From assembly GCA_025093985.1 (NCBI GenBank), contig JACAAK010000007.1, positions 2,108,001-2,172,000 on the forward strand: a stretch of 64,000 bases of DNA, given 5' to 3'. A program made the translations under genes and the position numbers. This document shows, piece after piece, positions 46,895 through 59,380 of the stretch (positions within the stretch are counted from its first letter, which is position 1; each line of letters begins with the position of its first letter). The stretch is from Calvatia gigantea. Its lineage: Eukaryota; Basidiomycota; Agaricomycetes; Agaricales; Lycoperdaceae. The notes under the pieces were generated by a model. The model saw only the letters and a list, made by a program, of their open reading frames with translations, did not search any database and was not told where the DNA came from.

Positions 46895-49083
46895 ATGGCT
46901 GACCCGGAAGCACACTCGTCGTCCTCACTAGCACGGAGACCAACACCCCTCTCCATCATCACCAACGGCGACGATCGTCAAACACCAGCCACTCATACCC
47001 GCAAACCATCTGGCGGCTCGGCGTCTTCATCCGACGACTCACCTCTTTACTCAGCACTTGATTCAACAGCCGCACTCATTCTTGCTCATGATGATGAAGA
47101 TGATGGCGACGAAGATGGAGACGTTGAACGTCCCTTGAATCTGGATTTTTCCACTGATGAAGATGACGATAGCGACGACTTGGATGATTCACTTAGTCCG
47201 CTGCACCAGATCAACGGCAAACTATCCATCCCCCCTCTACCTCCCTTTACGATATTCATTTACCTTCTCTCGCCGTACCTTAAACTCGGGGCTCTGCTCT
47301 TGCCGTATCACCAGCTGCCGCTGAAGTTTGGCCTGAGTAGCATCTTAGTTTGCGCGGTATTGGCCGTTGTTGCGAGACATCTTTTGTACCTTCTTGCAAG
47401 ATACCTACGGAAGGCAGATCTTGAGGAAGTCGTCAGCAGCACTTTTGTGAGCTCGAAGAAGAGGGGAAGGAGAGGAGAAAGAAGAGGAGGGTTTCTCAAG
47501 TTTTTGGTTAGACTCGGAACAGCAGCTTTGAGGATCTTGCTAGCAATAATGTATCTCCGAGGTAGGTTCTTATCTTCTCTCGATTTACTCTCACCTTGGG
47601 CTGAGCTCCCCATTAGAATGTGTGCAATTCATTCTCCCACTGCTGGGTTCGGTATCACAGTCGCACCGATTGTCATCGGAAATGGCTCTAGTCCTGATAT
47701 CTGTCCTCACCGCGCTCTTGCTCTCTTACCCTAGATCTCTGGCATCCCGAGTGGTCATTTACGCTACTTACCTTTCAATATGCGCATACTTATTGTGGTT
47801 GATCTCCATCACCTACTTGTATACGCAAGGTACTCTCCCAATCAATACTGAGCATTTTAGCTCGAAAAATATCTGGGATGGTCTTGGTGAGTTTTCTCAA
47901 ACGCTTATTTTTCAGCGCATCCTAATTGCTATCGCAACTCTTGGTAGTCACCACAGCCTTCATCTTTACCTCTTCCAATACTCTCCCGTTATATGCTTCA
48001 ACTAAAGGCACGATCCAACCTCTTCTTTTCGATGCGAGCACGTCCCTCTCCATCCCAGCAAGTGGTGCTACCCCCTCTACCGGTAGTCCAGTGAATCCTC
48101 GGAAAGATGGCCGCTTGCAGCAGCCCTTATATCGCTCGTTCAAGTTCTTGTCCTTGATGTCGATCACCATTGCTCTCTGCCTCATCTTGCCCCTCGTAGG
48201 ATTCGCCGCGTTTCCTAATAGTACCGGAAAGACCCCTGCAACGGCAACTGCATACGGGGGCACTGGTATAGATTTTGCAAGCGTAAAGTCACCCGTTGGA
48301 CACTCCAATCAATTACCGGACTGGAAATTCCCTTTTCCACGAGGAGAATCAACACCTGCACAGAGGATTCAAACCTATATTATGCCCATGCTGGCATCTC
48401 TCGCTCTACTCTTTGGAACACCTCAGCTACTCATCACGGTGCCTGCCTTTCCCCCTGGCTCGTTCAACTGGTTGCGCAAGTCAACAAATCAAAGGCGCAC
48501 CTCCAGACCTGAAGCTTGGTCAAAATTCGTCGTGCTGTTTAGGAAGTCTGCTGCGGGGCTCTCTCTGCTTGCACTCACCCTCACCTCACTTTATCTGGAC
48601 TTCGCAGGTGTCCTAAAGTCACTGACAATTGCATTCTCCATACTCGCAACCTACTATCTCCCTCCAGTTCTCCATGTCCTCGCACACACCTTCAGGTCGC
48701 CGCTATCTATCATCCTTCCTTCAACGTACTTCTCCTCTTCCGCGCCAACGCCGATTACTTCAGGCAGGCCTTCTACCAGTTTACCTGCACCTGGTCCTAG
48801 CACCAGCTTGGGTGATGCTGACTCCTCTAACTTACCGACCAACGGCCAAACATACACACCGACGACCACAGCCCGGGCACCAAACCCCCCAATGCTTTTA
48901 TCATCACGGCATCGTCACACGCAGTCACAGCGGGAACATGACAATCTGCTTCAAAGGAAAGAGCGTGCCCTGCAAAAGAAGCAAATGCGGAGAAGGATTG
49001 TATGGGATATCTGGGCCTGGGGTATCTCCCTTGGGGGAATCGTTTTTTTGGGCTGGGGATCTCGCCTATTAGGTGATGGTTGA
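46895..49083 (+). CDS. Polytopic membrane protein, possibly amino-acid-permease-like
   Basis: The start MADPEAHSSSSLARRPTP opens a long cytosolic, very acidic N-terminus (DDEDDGDEDGDVE, STDEDDDSDDLDDS). About ten hydrophobic segments follow, for example TIFIYLLSPYLKLGALLLPY, LSSILVCAVLAVVARHLLYL, ALVLISVLTALLLSY, ASRVVIYATYLSICAYLLWL, LSLMSITIALCLILPLVGF, LASLALLFGTPQLLITV and LTSLYLDFAGVLKSLTIAFS. Introns are at 47562-47615 and at about 47888-47955, the latter joining IWDGL to AFIFTSSNTLPLYASTKG. The fragment TSSNTLPLYAS resembles the substrate helix of AAAP/Aa_trans carriers, but the fit over the whole length is weak, so the family is tentative. The C-terminus is a basic coiled coil (RERALQKKQMRRRI-like) followed by a last hydrophobic segment. 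Confidence 0.6.
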
Positions 49084-50108
49084 AAAATGGGTGTTTTGTA
49101 GGCCGCCAATGCTGGTTTTTTTGGCGAGACCTGCTTGCGCTGGAGTATGTTAATGTGTCCTTTGTGGATATATTTTTGGTTTTATTGCATGACGTTTTTC
49201 TGCGGCATGCATTTGTACTAGTAATTCGCTGTTTACCCACTTACATTACCTCTGTGATTTTTGTTCTGTCGTCAAATGGTTATTGTGGATAAAGACGCAC
49301 TTTCCTCCCAGCTGGCCAGATTTCTCGAGCATAGTCCAGTCCAAACTCGTGAGGTAATACCTCGGAGGATGCCTGAAGGTGAAGCTGACAGGTGTCATTT
49401 GATGTATCGAAGTCTAACGTTTAACATTGGAATATCCTCCGGTCACGGAAATCGGATGCGTCCGTATCCCTCGACGACTTCGAATTTACTGGATATCACC
49501 TCTGAATTCTTAAGTCCAGTGCCGGTCACGATGTTAGTTGTCTATGGTTCTGCGTTACTCACTCACAGCGGCGAGACCCGTTGTTAGTAGCGGGGGGAGT
49601 GTGGGGGGGGGTTCTGGGTTTCGCCGAACAGTTCACACTCAACCACAACCCACCGACAACCAAACACAATTACCTATGCTTAGTGTCAGATTCGGAAGCC
49701 AGTATTGTATGTCCTCGCCCCCGACAGCTTGTATATCCCACCGGGGGGCACTTTATGATACCATATCCGCGGCCAACTGGGAGTTGTATCTATGGTTAAG
49801 GTCTCGCCATTCCTAGTGCATCTTATTATTGAAATTTGCGTCCTTCAAAACCTTTACCTCTGAATGCGGTTCACTCCAGTGAATCGATTGGGACGAATCC
49901 CGCCCTTGCCCCACATGCCTCGTCGACAAAACCTCTGGGTAACTCGTCTGTCAGCCAAAGTTTACCCTTGTACTTCTCTCCAGGCAAGCGAGTATAAAAG
50001 TGTTGTGGATAGTGAATCCGGTCATCCCCCACCTACGAACGCACAGGCTCACAAGGCATTACGTGCCTTACGTCAGTGTATGGGTGGGCAACCACTGGGA
50101 ACCAGTAC
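49084..50108. other. Intergenic, no supported protein gene
   Basis: These 1.0 kb lie between the membrane protein and the tRNA-like element. Only short frames without features are present. There is a G-rich patch at about 49590-49620. Confidence 0.5.
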
Positions 50109-50180
50109 GACCTGATAGCTCAATGGTAGAGCATCTGGTATATGTCCGGAAGGTCTGGGGTTCAATCCCCCATCTGGTCA
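50109..50180 (+). tRNA. tRNA-like gene, anticodon loop TATATGT (degenerate or pseudo)
   Basis: The 72-nt segment folds as a cloverleaf. The acceptor arm is GACCTGA/TCTGGTC with a T-T mismatch at the fifth pair, and T8 A9 are present. The D arm is GCTC/GAGC, the anticodon stem TCTGG/CCGGA has one T-G pair, and the T arm is TGGGG/CCCCA with loop TTCAATC. Box A (TAGCTCAATGG) and box B (GGTTCAATCC) of RNA polymerase III promoters match well. The anticodon would read TAT (Ile). Position 33 is A instead of the near-universal T, and the acceptor mismatch also argues for a pseudogene or the head of a tRNA-derived SINE. No terminal T-run of four or more lies immediately after it; a TTTT occurs at about 50188. 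Confidence 0.55.
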
Positions 50181-50278
50181 ATTAAAATTTTCTATGATTA
50201 CATTACTACTACGGGATACCTCGTCACAACAAAAAGCCATAGAATGCTCGGGTTTTATGGACTCCCCGCACCCCAAAA

Positions 50279-51451
50279 ATGCTAGCTGGAATATCGAAAT
50301 TTCTAGTTCTTGCTGTTGCCTCATTGAAGGTCGTTGCAACGCCAGTCCTCTATGACGGACGCTGTCCCGCTCAACTTCACCGCCGCTGACTTGGATGCCT
50401 CGAAGGATCCTTTCTTGACGTATGTCTACCTTACCAAAAGCTCTGGTTGTCGCTGAAGAATGCCCCAGTGTTGTTAAGGGGACAGAGAGTGTGTCTCACG
50501 TAGGTCTCCTTGAGCCCTGAAGGTCTGGGTTGCCAAAACTAACAATGCTCCACAGCACTCTTCCCTTCAAGGTAGCAAGATCCCTCCCACGCCTCTCTGG
50601 AAGACTTTTCCAGTCAACGAACAAGTAATCTCCATCTCTATCGACAACTCTTCCGTTTTCTCCCCAGGCGGCAACCCTCAAACTGGCTTCCGTCGTACAG
50701 ACATCATTGCTCAGCGGGATTGGTCACCCGCTAATCCCACTCCCATCCTCGAAGTCGGCACAACCGTCTTCCACTTTTCCATCAAGGCCGATGACAAGCA
50801 CCCACTGAACTATAAACATGAGTATCAAATCGTGTTCATCGAACCCAGTGACGGCTCCCGTGCTTTCGGTTTACAACTGGGTACGTCGTTCACGCTCGAC
50901 CCTAATGTCAAGGCGGGAAATGGATGCACACTTCTTCAAGGTACTTGACCATGGACTGGATGTCCTCTTCAAGACCCCTTTCCTTTCCAACGTGTGGCAC
51001 AACTTCGCTGTCCAGGTTGCCTGGGACAATAGGACCCTGGGTGTGTTCTATTCCGTTGAGGGCCTTCCCTTGGTTCCCGTAACCCGCCTGGTCGAAAATG
51101 AGACTTCAGAAAGAGGGGGATGCTGGTAAGGGCGAGTTTCACTTCGGTGTCCTCAAGGTGGGTGGCTTTTTCCCTTTGCGCTGTCGTCTCAGAATGCTGA
51201 TTCCTCCGTAGCTGCCCTTGGCTAATCCTCAGGATGCCTCTGAGCATCAGAAAGATGTCGTGCACTATGGCATCCAGGAGGGTACAACGGAAGGTCTCCA
51301 CTACTCTGGAATCTTTGTTGAGTCCATCGAGAAAGGAGTCAGTCTTGGTTATGGCATCACTGGCAAACCTTATCAAAAAATGATTTCCTGTAATGCCACG
51401 GAGGGGGCGGCAGTCTTTGCTTTACCTATGACCTCTACCTTGTTCAGATGA
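50279..51451 (+). pseudogene. Glycoside hydrolase family 131, frame-broken
   Basis: This is a secreted beta-glucanase-type protein of family GH131, which is fungal and cell-wall-active. The signal peptide is MLAGISKFLVLAVASLKVVA, followed by TPVLYDGR. Further recognisable parts are VPLNFTAADLDASKDPFLT joined to VVKGTESVSHHS, TPLWKTFPVNEQVISISIDN, GFRRTDIIAQRDWSPANP, TVFHFSIKADDKHPLNYKHE, VLFKTPFLSNVWHNFAVQV, GEFHFGVLK joined to LPLANPQDA, and YGIQEGTTEGLHYSGIFVE. These lie in different frames. Single-base offsets are needed near 50363, near 50920 and in the G5 run at 51115-51119, all apparent +1 insertions. Introns (about 50420-50468, 50501-50556, 51157-51212) are otherwise normal. Either the locus is a recent pseudogene or the sequence has indel errors. 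The stop at 51451 is tentative. Confidence 0.75.
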
Positions 51452-51549
51452 CACTTGTAGCACCCAATGGATACCGCGGGTCAGTTGAAACCATCGTTCC
51501 AAGTCTTTACATACTAGTGATAAAGATATTCCAACTCGGAAAGCAACTC

Positions 51550-53357
51550 TCAGTCCACCAATAACACGGAATCTAGTACCGAAAATCCTGTAGCAACGCC
51601 GCCCTCGTTACTGTCCGTCCCCTTTGTCCTTACTAACCACCCCACCGTGCCCTCTTTCACTTTGTCATGCGCCCCATCCTTCCCAAATAGCGACCAACCA
51701 AATATTCCTAGCTCACTGATAACATCCGTCTTCACAGGTGCCTGGCTCTCCAAAGATCCATTCGCACTACCCGCCCGAATCAGATAGTTGCCCACGTTTG
51801 CCGGGGTAACGATCAGTTGCATCGCAATCCACGCCTGTCGTTCTTGTGGTGGCAATGTATCCAAGAACCCTGGTATATCCTCCTTGTATACGTTATTCCC
51901 TCCTCCTTCGCGTTGCGGTTTGAGGACCAGCGACTTGGCCTCTTTACGGGCTTTTTGGATGCCAAAGTTCTCCTTCCCAGACTGAACGGCCTGAATATCG
52001 GGCGTCAACAAGTCGTCACCCATGTCGAGTCCCCACATGTTCATGAAGCTGTCCCTGAGCTCTTGGATTTCCTCCTTGCTTAATACGTGCTCATACTTCT
52101 TGTCGTCAGCCAAGAATCTCTCCAGTATACCGTCCTGTGTGAGGACCTCTTGTACTTTCTTGCCTCCAGCCAGCTGTAACGCGAGTGAAGGACATTTGAT
52201 AGCAATAGATCGTTCAAGGAGAAACCGTGTTGTGTAATGTGCGGGGGTCCGAAAGTCTACTGGGGTGTAAACCGAACGGAAATAGACCACCGAAATTTCA
52301 ACTGCGCCAGATGGTTCGAGGTCGGTGGGAACGTCAACATAGAGTTTTCTCAGTAGCGGGATCAACTCTTGCCGTTTTGCCCAGTTCGGTCATCGTTTGC
52401 CTGACCATACGGATGGAAAATCTTTTTTGATGGTGGTGAGCCAGAGTGAGTATGGACACTATCCCAGACTCACTTGTTAAGTAATTCGTACTCGAGCCAT
52501 TTTTGATCGAAAATATTTCGTTCGTTATCTTGAGTGACAACAAGGATTTGAGTCGACCTGATTTACCTTGAGTCTGAATTAGATCTAAGCAAGCGGGGAC
52601 TCTCACGTTGACGTTGAATACGCTGCGTGAGCTGTGGCAAGTCCTGCGGCCAAACCAGAGATAGTTTCATTTATGGGGAGATTCTCCGGCCGCAGGTGCG
52701 GTGAGACATTGAAGTAACCTGTGGCACTCTGAATATATCTTTTTAGGTATTAGTGCACCGTATTCGGCAGTGGGACTGGGAGCACCATACCTATGTAGTT
52801 CCGACACGCGCTGGGAGAGCGTGCCAAAAGAGGCTGATATCGTATTGATTTCCACTTGCTTCAGGGAAGGTTCCTGTCCATTCGGACTGTGCAATAAATA
52901 ATCCGACCTAAAGATTCCCAAATGCAATGTCTCCAAAACAAATTCAACATAAAGTACGGGTGAAATTGGATGATCCGAATACCTGGTTAATCCCATCGTC
53001 CCTGAGTGCCTTCCAGCCCTTCCACAACTCCCCGATAAATTCATCCACCTTGCCTACACCCTTCTCTACTCCCATCACTTCATCCAAAAACTCTTCGTCT
53101 AACGCAATGCGGCTATAGAGCACATTGTAAATCCTCTGCAATTTCCTCGCTTGTTCGAACAACCTTCTCGGGAATGGCGAGGGGAACAATGCCAGAGGTG
53201 CATGGATCGCTGCGCTCGGAACTTTCGGAAGTGGAAGTGCAGGTGGGAGGTATAAAAGTCCATGAGATAGAGCATAAGTCGTAGCGTATGCTGTAAGTTC
53301 TTCCAGTTGGGTTCTGGACAGCGTCGGAGGCCAGTTGGCGTAGTCGAATTGGGTCAT
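51550..53357 (-). CDS. GSH2: Glutathione synthetase
   Basis: This enzyme joins gamma-glutamylcysteine and glycine using ATP, the last step of glutathione synthesis in the cytosol. Exons are 53357-52983, 52930-52791, 52738-52607, 52557-52474 and 52421-51550. Recognisable parts are LEELTAYATTYALSHGLLYL, LGIFRSDYLLHSPNG, KQVEINTISASFG, SATGYFNVSPHLRPENLPIN, QILVVTQDNERNIFDQKW and AVEISVVYFRSVYTP. VLKPQREGGGNNVYKEDIP (the ATP and glycine-rich loop) and EGGVATGFSVLDSVL at the end follow. The exons total 1603 nt, one too many. The frame changes between DPATEK and LYVDVPTDLEPSG, at a four-T run (plus strand 52345-52348). Removing one base restores a 533-residue reading, close to normal family length. 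An assembly error is the simplest explanation. Confidence 0.9.
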
Positions 53358-53673
53358 TGCGGAACGAAGAACGCCTTTGGGGTGGTTATTGGGGGTTCGT
53401 GTTTAGGATGGTCAAGGTTTTTAAATGCTGTTTTCCCTAGCTGTAAGGTAGTAAGAGGCTTAGGAAAAATGCTTACACACTCTGGAAATGGCGACATGTT
53501 TGCTGAATGATAAGATTATTGCCGCTTTTGTCATTCCCGAGCCGATAATCCTTGCGTCATCAACCCATTCAGGGTCTTGACTTGATTAATTTTCGAACGG
53601 ATTAAGACATCCGCGAAGTAAAATACAACAGCACTTATTGACCAGAAGTATATCCGATGGAGCAGAAAAGATT

Positions 53674-56600
53674 CTACGGTGACGGCTCCAACAACCCTTC
53701 CAAGCGTGAAATTACCGCTTCATCTCCCAGATCCTTCACCCACTTCAATCTCCCCTCGGCCATCCCAGCAAGGTGCTGGAAGCATTCCGGAATGACCCAC
53801 ATCGGTCCAGGTAACGTTTGCCGATATTCTACAACGTCCCTCACGACTTCGTTGCTTCCCTGGGCTACGATCGCCTTGATCAACTTCTCGGCTCGTGCTG
53901 CATTCGATGTCGCATCCCATCGCAAATCCGGCCAAATATTACAAGCGATATGGTGCACTGCGACCAGTCGGGGAAAACCTTGCAGAGGCTCCTTCAAAAT
54001 CGCCCTCAGATATGCGCCAATGAGTTGTGGATCGCTTTCGATAGGGTATAGATATTCCTTGAGATCTCCGGTGAGAGCTTGTTCGGATGATGTTCGAATA
54101 GTCTTGAGTATATGGTTAAAGTCGTCCCAGAGATGCTTGCGGTAGTCGGGAGCATAGTGCATCGAAGTAGGAGGTAGGAGTAGGTTCGCGAACGTAGCGT
54201 CCGAAAATGATATCGCATCGTACAACGCGACGAAGTCGGTATAAAACTGGAAGAATGGCGTTGACTCCCCAAGGAACCTCGAGGCGACCTGCTCCAGGTT
54301 CGGAATCGCTACAGGACTGTGATGGATTTTCGTTGATGCCTCGTACGAAAATGGCTCCAACATCTGGTCCATCAGCTTCTCCACTACACTGTCCCTAAAC
54401 ACCTCTCCCGAAGAATCGTTCTGTGGTTGTCCATGCTCCAGCATGAACACCCTCATACATCCAAACACCGCCTCGGCCCTCGAAAGTGCAAACTGATTCA
54501 ATGAAAAACGCGCGAGAATATCTCTCCCTAGGTTCGAGAGGTACAATGCCGCCCTTGTCACTTCCACCTCGGACGAATCCCATCCCGGGGGCAGGTTTTT
54601 GAAAACTTCAGATTCTGCGGAGCGTAGCAGGTGATTGAAGGGCGTGAACGACCAGTCACTGTGCAACGGAAGACCAAAATTTCGACGAGCCGAGGCCATC
54701 GGAAGCCTGAGCGTTGAGGATGCTGCAATGGATTTAGGCGCATTCTGAAGCGGTGCTATCCGGCAATTCTTGTCTGGCAAGATTGTGTGCCATAAGAATG
54801 GCTGCAGTATCAACAGTCCACCTTTCTCCCAAAGGATCGTCGGAGAGGTGATATGTCGTCGATTCAGCCAGTCCGAGGCCAGCAATCGCATAAGCTCCTC
54901 TACAACTAGTGCTGTAACATCTTCATCACCAGGCAATGACCTCAAGATTATAGCTAACGCCTGAGCGACCCACAACTCCTCAGGTACATCAGGCAGTCTT
55001 CTTGATAAGGCCAGGTATGCAGTCAGTAACCCAGAGAGCTGGCGAGCGTGAACATAGGTCCTGGGGTCCACTTCGTGTGAGGTGACAGAATCCCATAGTG
55101 AATGCGTTACCAATTTCGCGCAAACTTGAGACATAACAGGGAATGGAAGTTCAAAAGGTGGTGAAGGTGGTGGTCCCTCCAAGTGCGGCGGCAAACAAGC
55201 CAACCATAATCGAATCGCAGCGCTCAGTAATCCAGCGTGGTATGCGGCACTCTGCAAATCCTTCACAAGATCTTCGGCACTCAAATCCTTTCGCAGAGCA
55301 TCCAATACTCCGTAAACAACTCTTGCACTTGCTCCACCGTGGAAACCATCTCCCGCATTTTCCACGAACCGAGATCTTTCAACCTCACCTCCTTTAACAC
55401 CATTCACTTTGCTACCCTCTAACCACTGTGCTTGCATCCTCCACACTGCACTCCACATATCCCAATCTTCTTCCACATCGCCCAATCCCTTGGCGAGCTG
55501 CGCAACATCCTCGCTCCATCCCCACCCTACAACCTGACTCCACAAAATATCATGATTAGGCGTCGTCTTATGCGGATTCGTGGCGCATACAATCCACGCG
55601 TTCATTAAATCCAACCACGCGACTTGAAGTTTATGTGACGTGCAGGTGGGAGAGAGGACATATTGGCTAAGTTGAGAGAAGGGTTCCATGGCAGTTGTTG
55701 CGATATTTGAATAAAGACCATAGGATGCAAGCGTGGCATAGAGGCGCAATGTGAGCGTGAGGAGACTGGTAGCAAGGGCTGGAGGGAAGGGCGAGGATGG
55801 TGGGAGGGGAGTAATAAAGCGCAAGAGGGCGTCCGTAGGCTCTCTGAGGGTCTCTGCATTAGCTCGTGATGCTGAAGCCAAAGTGATGAGAAATTGGAGA
55901 GCCACAGGCTCTGGAAGAGGATCGTTTTCCCCGGGCGGAATGGGAGTGAATATGAAAAGTTGAAAAATGGTCGCCAGAAGCTTTGGTGTTTGGATAATAT
56001 TTTCCGCAATCTTGTTGCTCTGCTGCGCAAGCCGATGCAAAACGGCAAGTAATTGCGTCAAGGACTCCGGGGCAACGCCGCCTTGAGACAGAGCTGTCAC
56101 GACTTGCGGAAGGAAGAAGTCTAGCGGGAGGGAAGCGATAGCGACGTCCACATCTCGTTCAAGCTCGACACCCTCCAAATCTGCAACGTCCTCATCCCAC
56201 CCCACAATAGATGCCCGAACAGCTTCGATAGCGCGAGCACCAACACCACCGCGTTCATTCATAGCTTCAACGCCAGCAGCCATGATGCGCTTCCTTATTT
56301 CCTCCGCCTGGGGTACAACCACCTCCAGATCTGAGACTTTCCGCTTCCTCTCCCTCCCAATGTTCACCGCGATATGGCCTAGAACACCCAACATCGTGGC
56401 ACGTTGAGCAGGAACAGTGGATCTTGAAAGCAGGAAGATATCATCTAAGGTATAACCGGCGGTTGTGCCCTCAGCGTGGTGGTGAAGGCCGAGATGCGTT
56501 GGAAGGCTTGTGGCGACGGAGGGGGGGATGACGTTTCCATGCAGGTCGAACCGGAGTGAGGCGGAGGTCTGATGAGATGACCCAGGAAGGGAATTCTCTT

Positions 56601-57621
56601 GCATCCAAGCGAGACCGGGATCATTGGTCGGAGCGTTGGGAAAGTATCGTCGACGAATGTATTCAGGAGTACCCTCTTCTAGGTCCTCATGTTCTTTGGA
56701 CTTCTCTGTAGGAGGCCCAGGCTGCTGGGCGGGGTGTTGTGTCGGTTGATTGTCAGCTGCGCCAGCTGGAGTTGCCAATTTGCCACGCCACTGGCCAAGA
56801 GGCACAGCTGATCCATCATTGGTAGGGGGTGGTAGTGCCAAAACACGTTTCTTGGGGGAGGAAGGAGCGGATTCGTAAACGAAAACATCATTTGGATTGA
56901 GCTCAGCGAAACGTAATTTACGATCTAGTCGACTGGCGGGTCGAGAATCCGGACGTGAAAGAGCTGGAGGTGGCGAAAATCCTGAGGAGCGTTGTTAATT
57001 GAAGTGGAACAATCGACAACAAGAGGACGTTACCTCGACCACTTGACCTTGACGGAACGGGATCCTCGTCAGAAATCGGCACTGGTTTTGTCAAATAAGG
57101 AGTTAATGATATTACCGCTAAAGGCATTACCCACCTTCCATTAAATCCTTCAACGATTCCTCGCTATCGCCATCTGATGCCAGTGGCGGAACCCTCGGTT
57201 GATGCGTTGTCCATTGATCCTTTGCAGTATCTACTTCTCGAGCACGCCGAACCTGTTTCAAGACATCTCCAATCCCAGCCCCAAACCGTTCCAAAATCTC
57301 CCTCCTCTCCGCCTCACGCTCCTCATCCGTCATATTCGCCGCCCGGGCTTCATTTTCCGTGCTCACCTGCTCCCTCCAATCAGTAGTCACAGATTGAGCG
57401 GATGTTACAACAGGGGGTGCCTGCGGTCGCGTCTCACTCGTGGTCGACGTAGGCTTCAACTTCCGTGCCCCCTTCCTGCTTCGGGCGAAAGCACTCTTAG
57501 ACCTATGCTGTACCGTAGGAAATCCATGAGAACTGGTACTGATTTTTTTGGGTGGGATAGCAGGACCACTGGGTTTTCGTTCAAGCACGGATCCTATAAG
57601 AAATTGGTCGTTCTTGGGCAT
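53674..57621 (-). CDS. RPAP1: RNA polymerase II-associated protein 1 (RPAP1/Rba50)
   Basis: The first exon (start 57621) has the RPAP1 N-terminal domain, with SVLERKPSGPAIPPKK and ARAANMTDEEREAERREILE then RFGAGIGDVLK. Small exons follow (VPISDEDPVPSRSSGR; the next has RKLRFAELNPNDVFVYESA). The last exon, over 3.1 kb, runs to 53674. It opens with VPLGQWRGKLATPAG and the RPAP1 C-terminal signature RFDLHGNVIPPSVATSLPTH, LGLHHHAEGTTAGYTLDDIF and LLSRSTVPAQRATMLGVLGH. The remainder is predicted to be helical repeats ending RLKWVKDLGDEAVISRLEGL. RPAP1 proteins help assemble and import RNA polymerase II. The long single exon has no frame problem. An upstream in-frame ATG at 57663 exists, but the chosen start fits the family better. 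Confidence 0.9.
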
Positions 57622-57825
57622 CGTAGAAAAGGGGATGACTTGAGAGTACGGAACTATAAGCATTGTGATTGCGGAACTCGCACTTTGCTCGACAAAAGCG
57701 ACAATTTGAGATTATGTCATGAAACTGTGACTATTTTTGGTGTTCAAACCTGGTTAAATGAATCACAAAAAGGAGAATACAGGAGTAAAATAATATAATA
57801 CACATGCTCGGTAAGCCTCCTGGAA

Positions 57826-59380
57826 TTATCTTCCGCCATGATGTAGGAACCTCTGGTTTCCGTTTTCCAGATATCCCAACGACTTGTTGTAATCTATCTG
57901 TGGCTTCTGGTATCCAGGTGGCGCATTGGATAGCATCCTAACTCCAGCCAGTTGCCTCGAAGTAACCTTTACGGGTTCGCTCAATAGAACTTTATCTTTC
58001 TGACTTTGGCTCTTTGCGAGCCAGCCTGTGGTCTCGAATCCCGTGAAATTGATCGTATACTACGAAACTGTTTAGACCCTTGGGCAGGGGAATAAAGACG
58101 ATACCCACCTCGACCGAGAGCTTAGGAAATCCAAACGTCGGCTTCAGCTTTGTCTCTATATCAATTTCTCCCTGGAGACTTCTTCGGTTCTCCCCGTTCC
58201 CTGGCTCGTCCACCTTCCAAAAATACGCCCCACTCAACGGAATATTGAAGAAATTATCTGTTCTCCTTTCTGGATTTTCAGTGGTCGCTTCGGCGCCGGT
58301 CGTCATCGCCCTGAGAAGCTCAACTTTTACCGCAGCTGGGTTGCTGAGGATATCGAGAGCCTGGGTGTCTTCCGATTCCAATACCTAAATGCAATGGTAC
58401 GGGAGAGCCCAGAGCGTATTGTAAAGGTTTTGCGATAGACAACTATGCCATCCTTGAGCCTCTGCCTGTGGACAAAACAGGCTTATTGTGTCGCTCACTT
58501 GACAATAGACCTCCACATTCTTCTGCCCGAAAAGGATCCCGTCCACAGAGATCTTTCGTAAGACCTTCCACCCTTCCGGGTCCTGCTTTGGGCTTGGCAA
58601 AGGATTTCCCTCTGCATACGCCAACATCCTCAGTGGCGTTGGTGTAGACTCTGGGACGGTAAGTGGTTGGTACATAATCGTTGTGACCAGCCTTGACCAT
58701 GTCTCTATCAATTCTGGTTTCGTCCCCCAAACCATCGGTCGCTCACTTTTGGTTTACTTTCAGCATCCCCCTCTTGATCGTTACTACGATCCGATAGTCC
58801 AGATACGCGGGACTAGCCCTTTCCGAGAAACTTGGTGGAAGTTGGAAAAGGCCGCTCTTTCCTTGTGGACCAGCCACTTCCACTTCCTTTGGAAGCACGA
58901 ACTCAAACGGCCAGCTATACTTCCCCTTCAACTTCGAGGATGCCTTGGCACCTTCTGCCGGAGCCCACAGTGTCTCCTTTAATACCAAGAATTTATCCTC
59001 CTCTTGCCCAACGGCCGTAGTTCCAGCCTGGATCTTCAAGTAAGGTCAGTTATGGCGTTCCCTATTTGACGTTCACTCGGACATACCTCCACGAAGACAG
59101 CCTTCACAGAGTCCGTCTTTGCAGCATCTAAATCGACGACCCCGGAGACTATATCACCTTCCATAAAAAAGGGCATGCTCTTTGGATTGGGCGAACGGCT
59201 CTTCACTCGTAGCGCCAGCCAGGCGTATCCTTTCTCATCTTGCAGACCGGTCCTGTACTCTGACGCGTTGACCGAGGAGACACTTCCAGAGGGTCCCGTA
59301 CTTGTAGGTGCGGTTGGCAATGCAACATCTCTCCCGATGTCCGAATATCCGGGAAGCTCTGGGTCTGTTGTCGAGGTCAT
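57826..59380 (-). CDS. Arrestin-fold protein
   Basis: The start at 59380 encodes MTSTTDPELPGYSDIGRDVA, a linker with Thr/Ser/Pro, then arrestin N-lobe strands. These read AWLALRVKSRSPNPKSMPFF, EGDIVSGVVDLDAAKTDSVK and AVFVE joined to IQAGTTAVGQEEDKFLVLKE. KGKYSWPFEFVLPKEVEVAG, FQLPPSFSERASPAYLDYRI and VVTIKRGML complete the N-lobe. The C-lobe part has PLHLVLESEDTQALDILSNP, VKVELLRAMTTG and GEIDIETKLKPTFGFPKLSV. The last exon ends NQRFLHHGG at 57826. Fungal alpha-arrestins recruit Rsp5-type ubiquitin ligases to membrane cargo, but no PPxY motif was noticed, so it may be a shorter arrestin-like protein of another role. Introns are GT-AG and about 50-60 nt. Confidence 0.78.
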
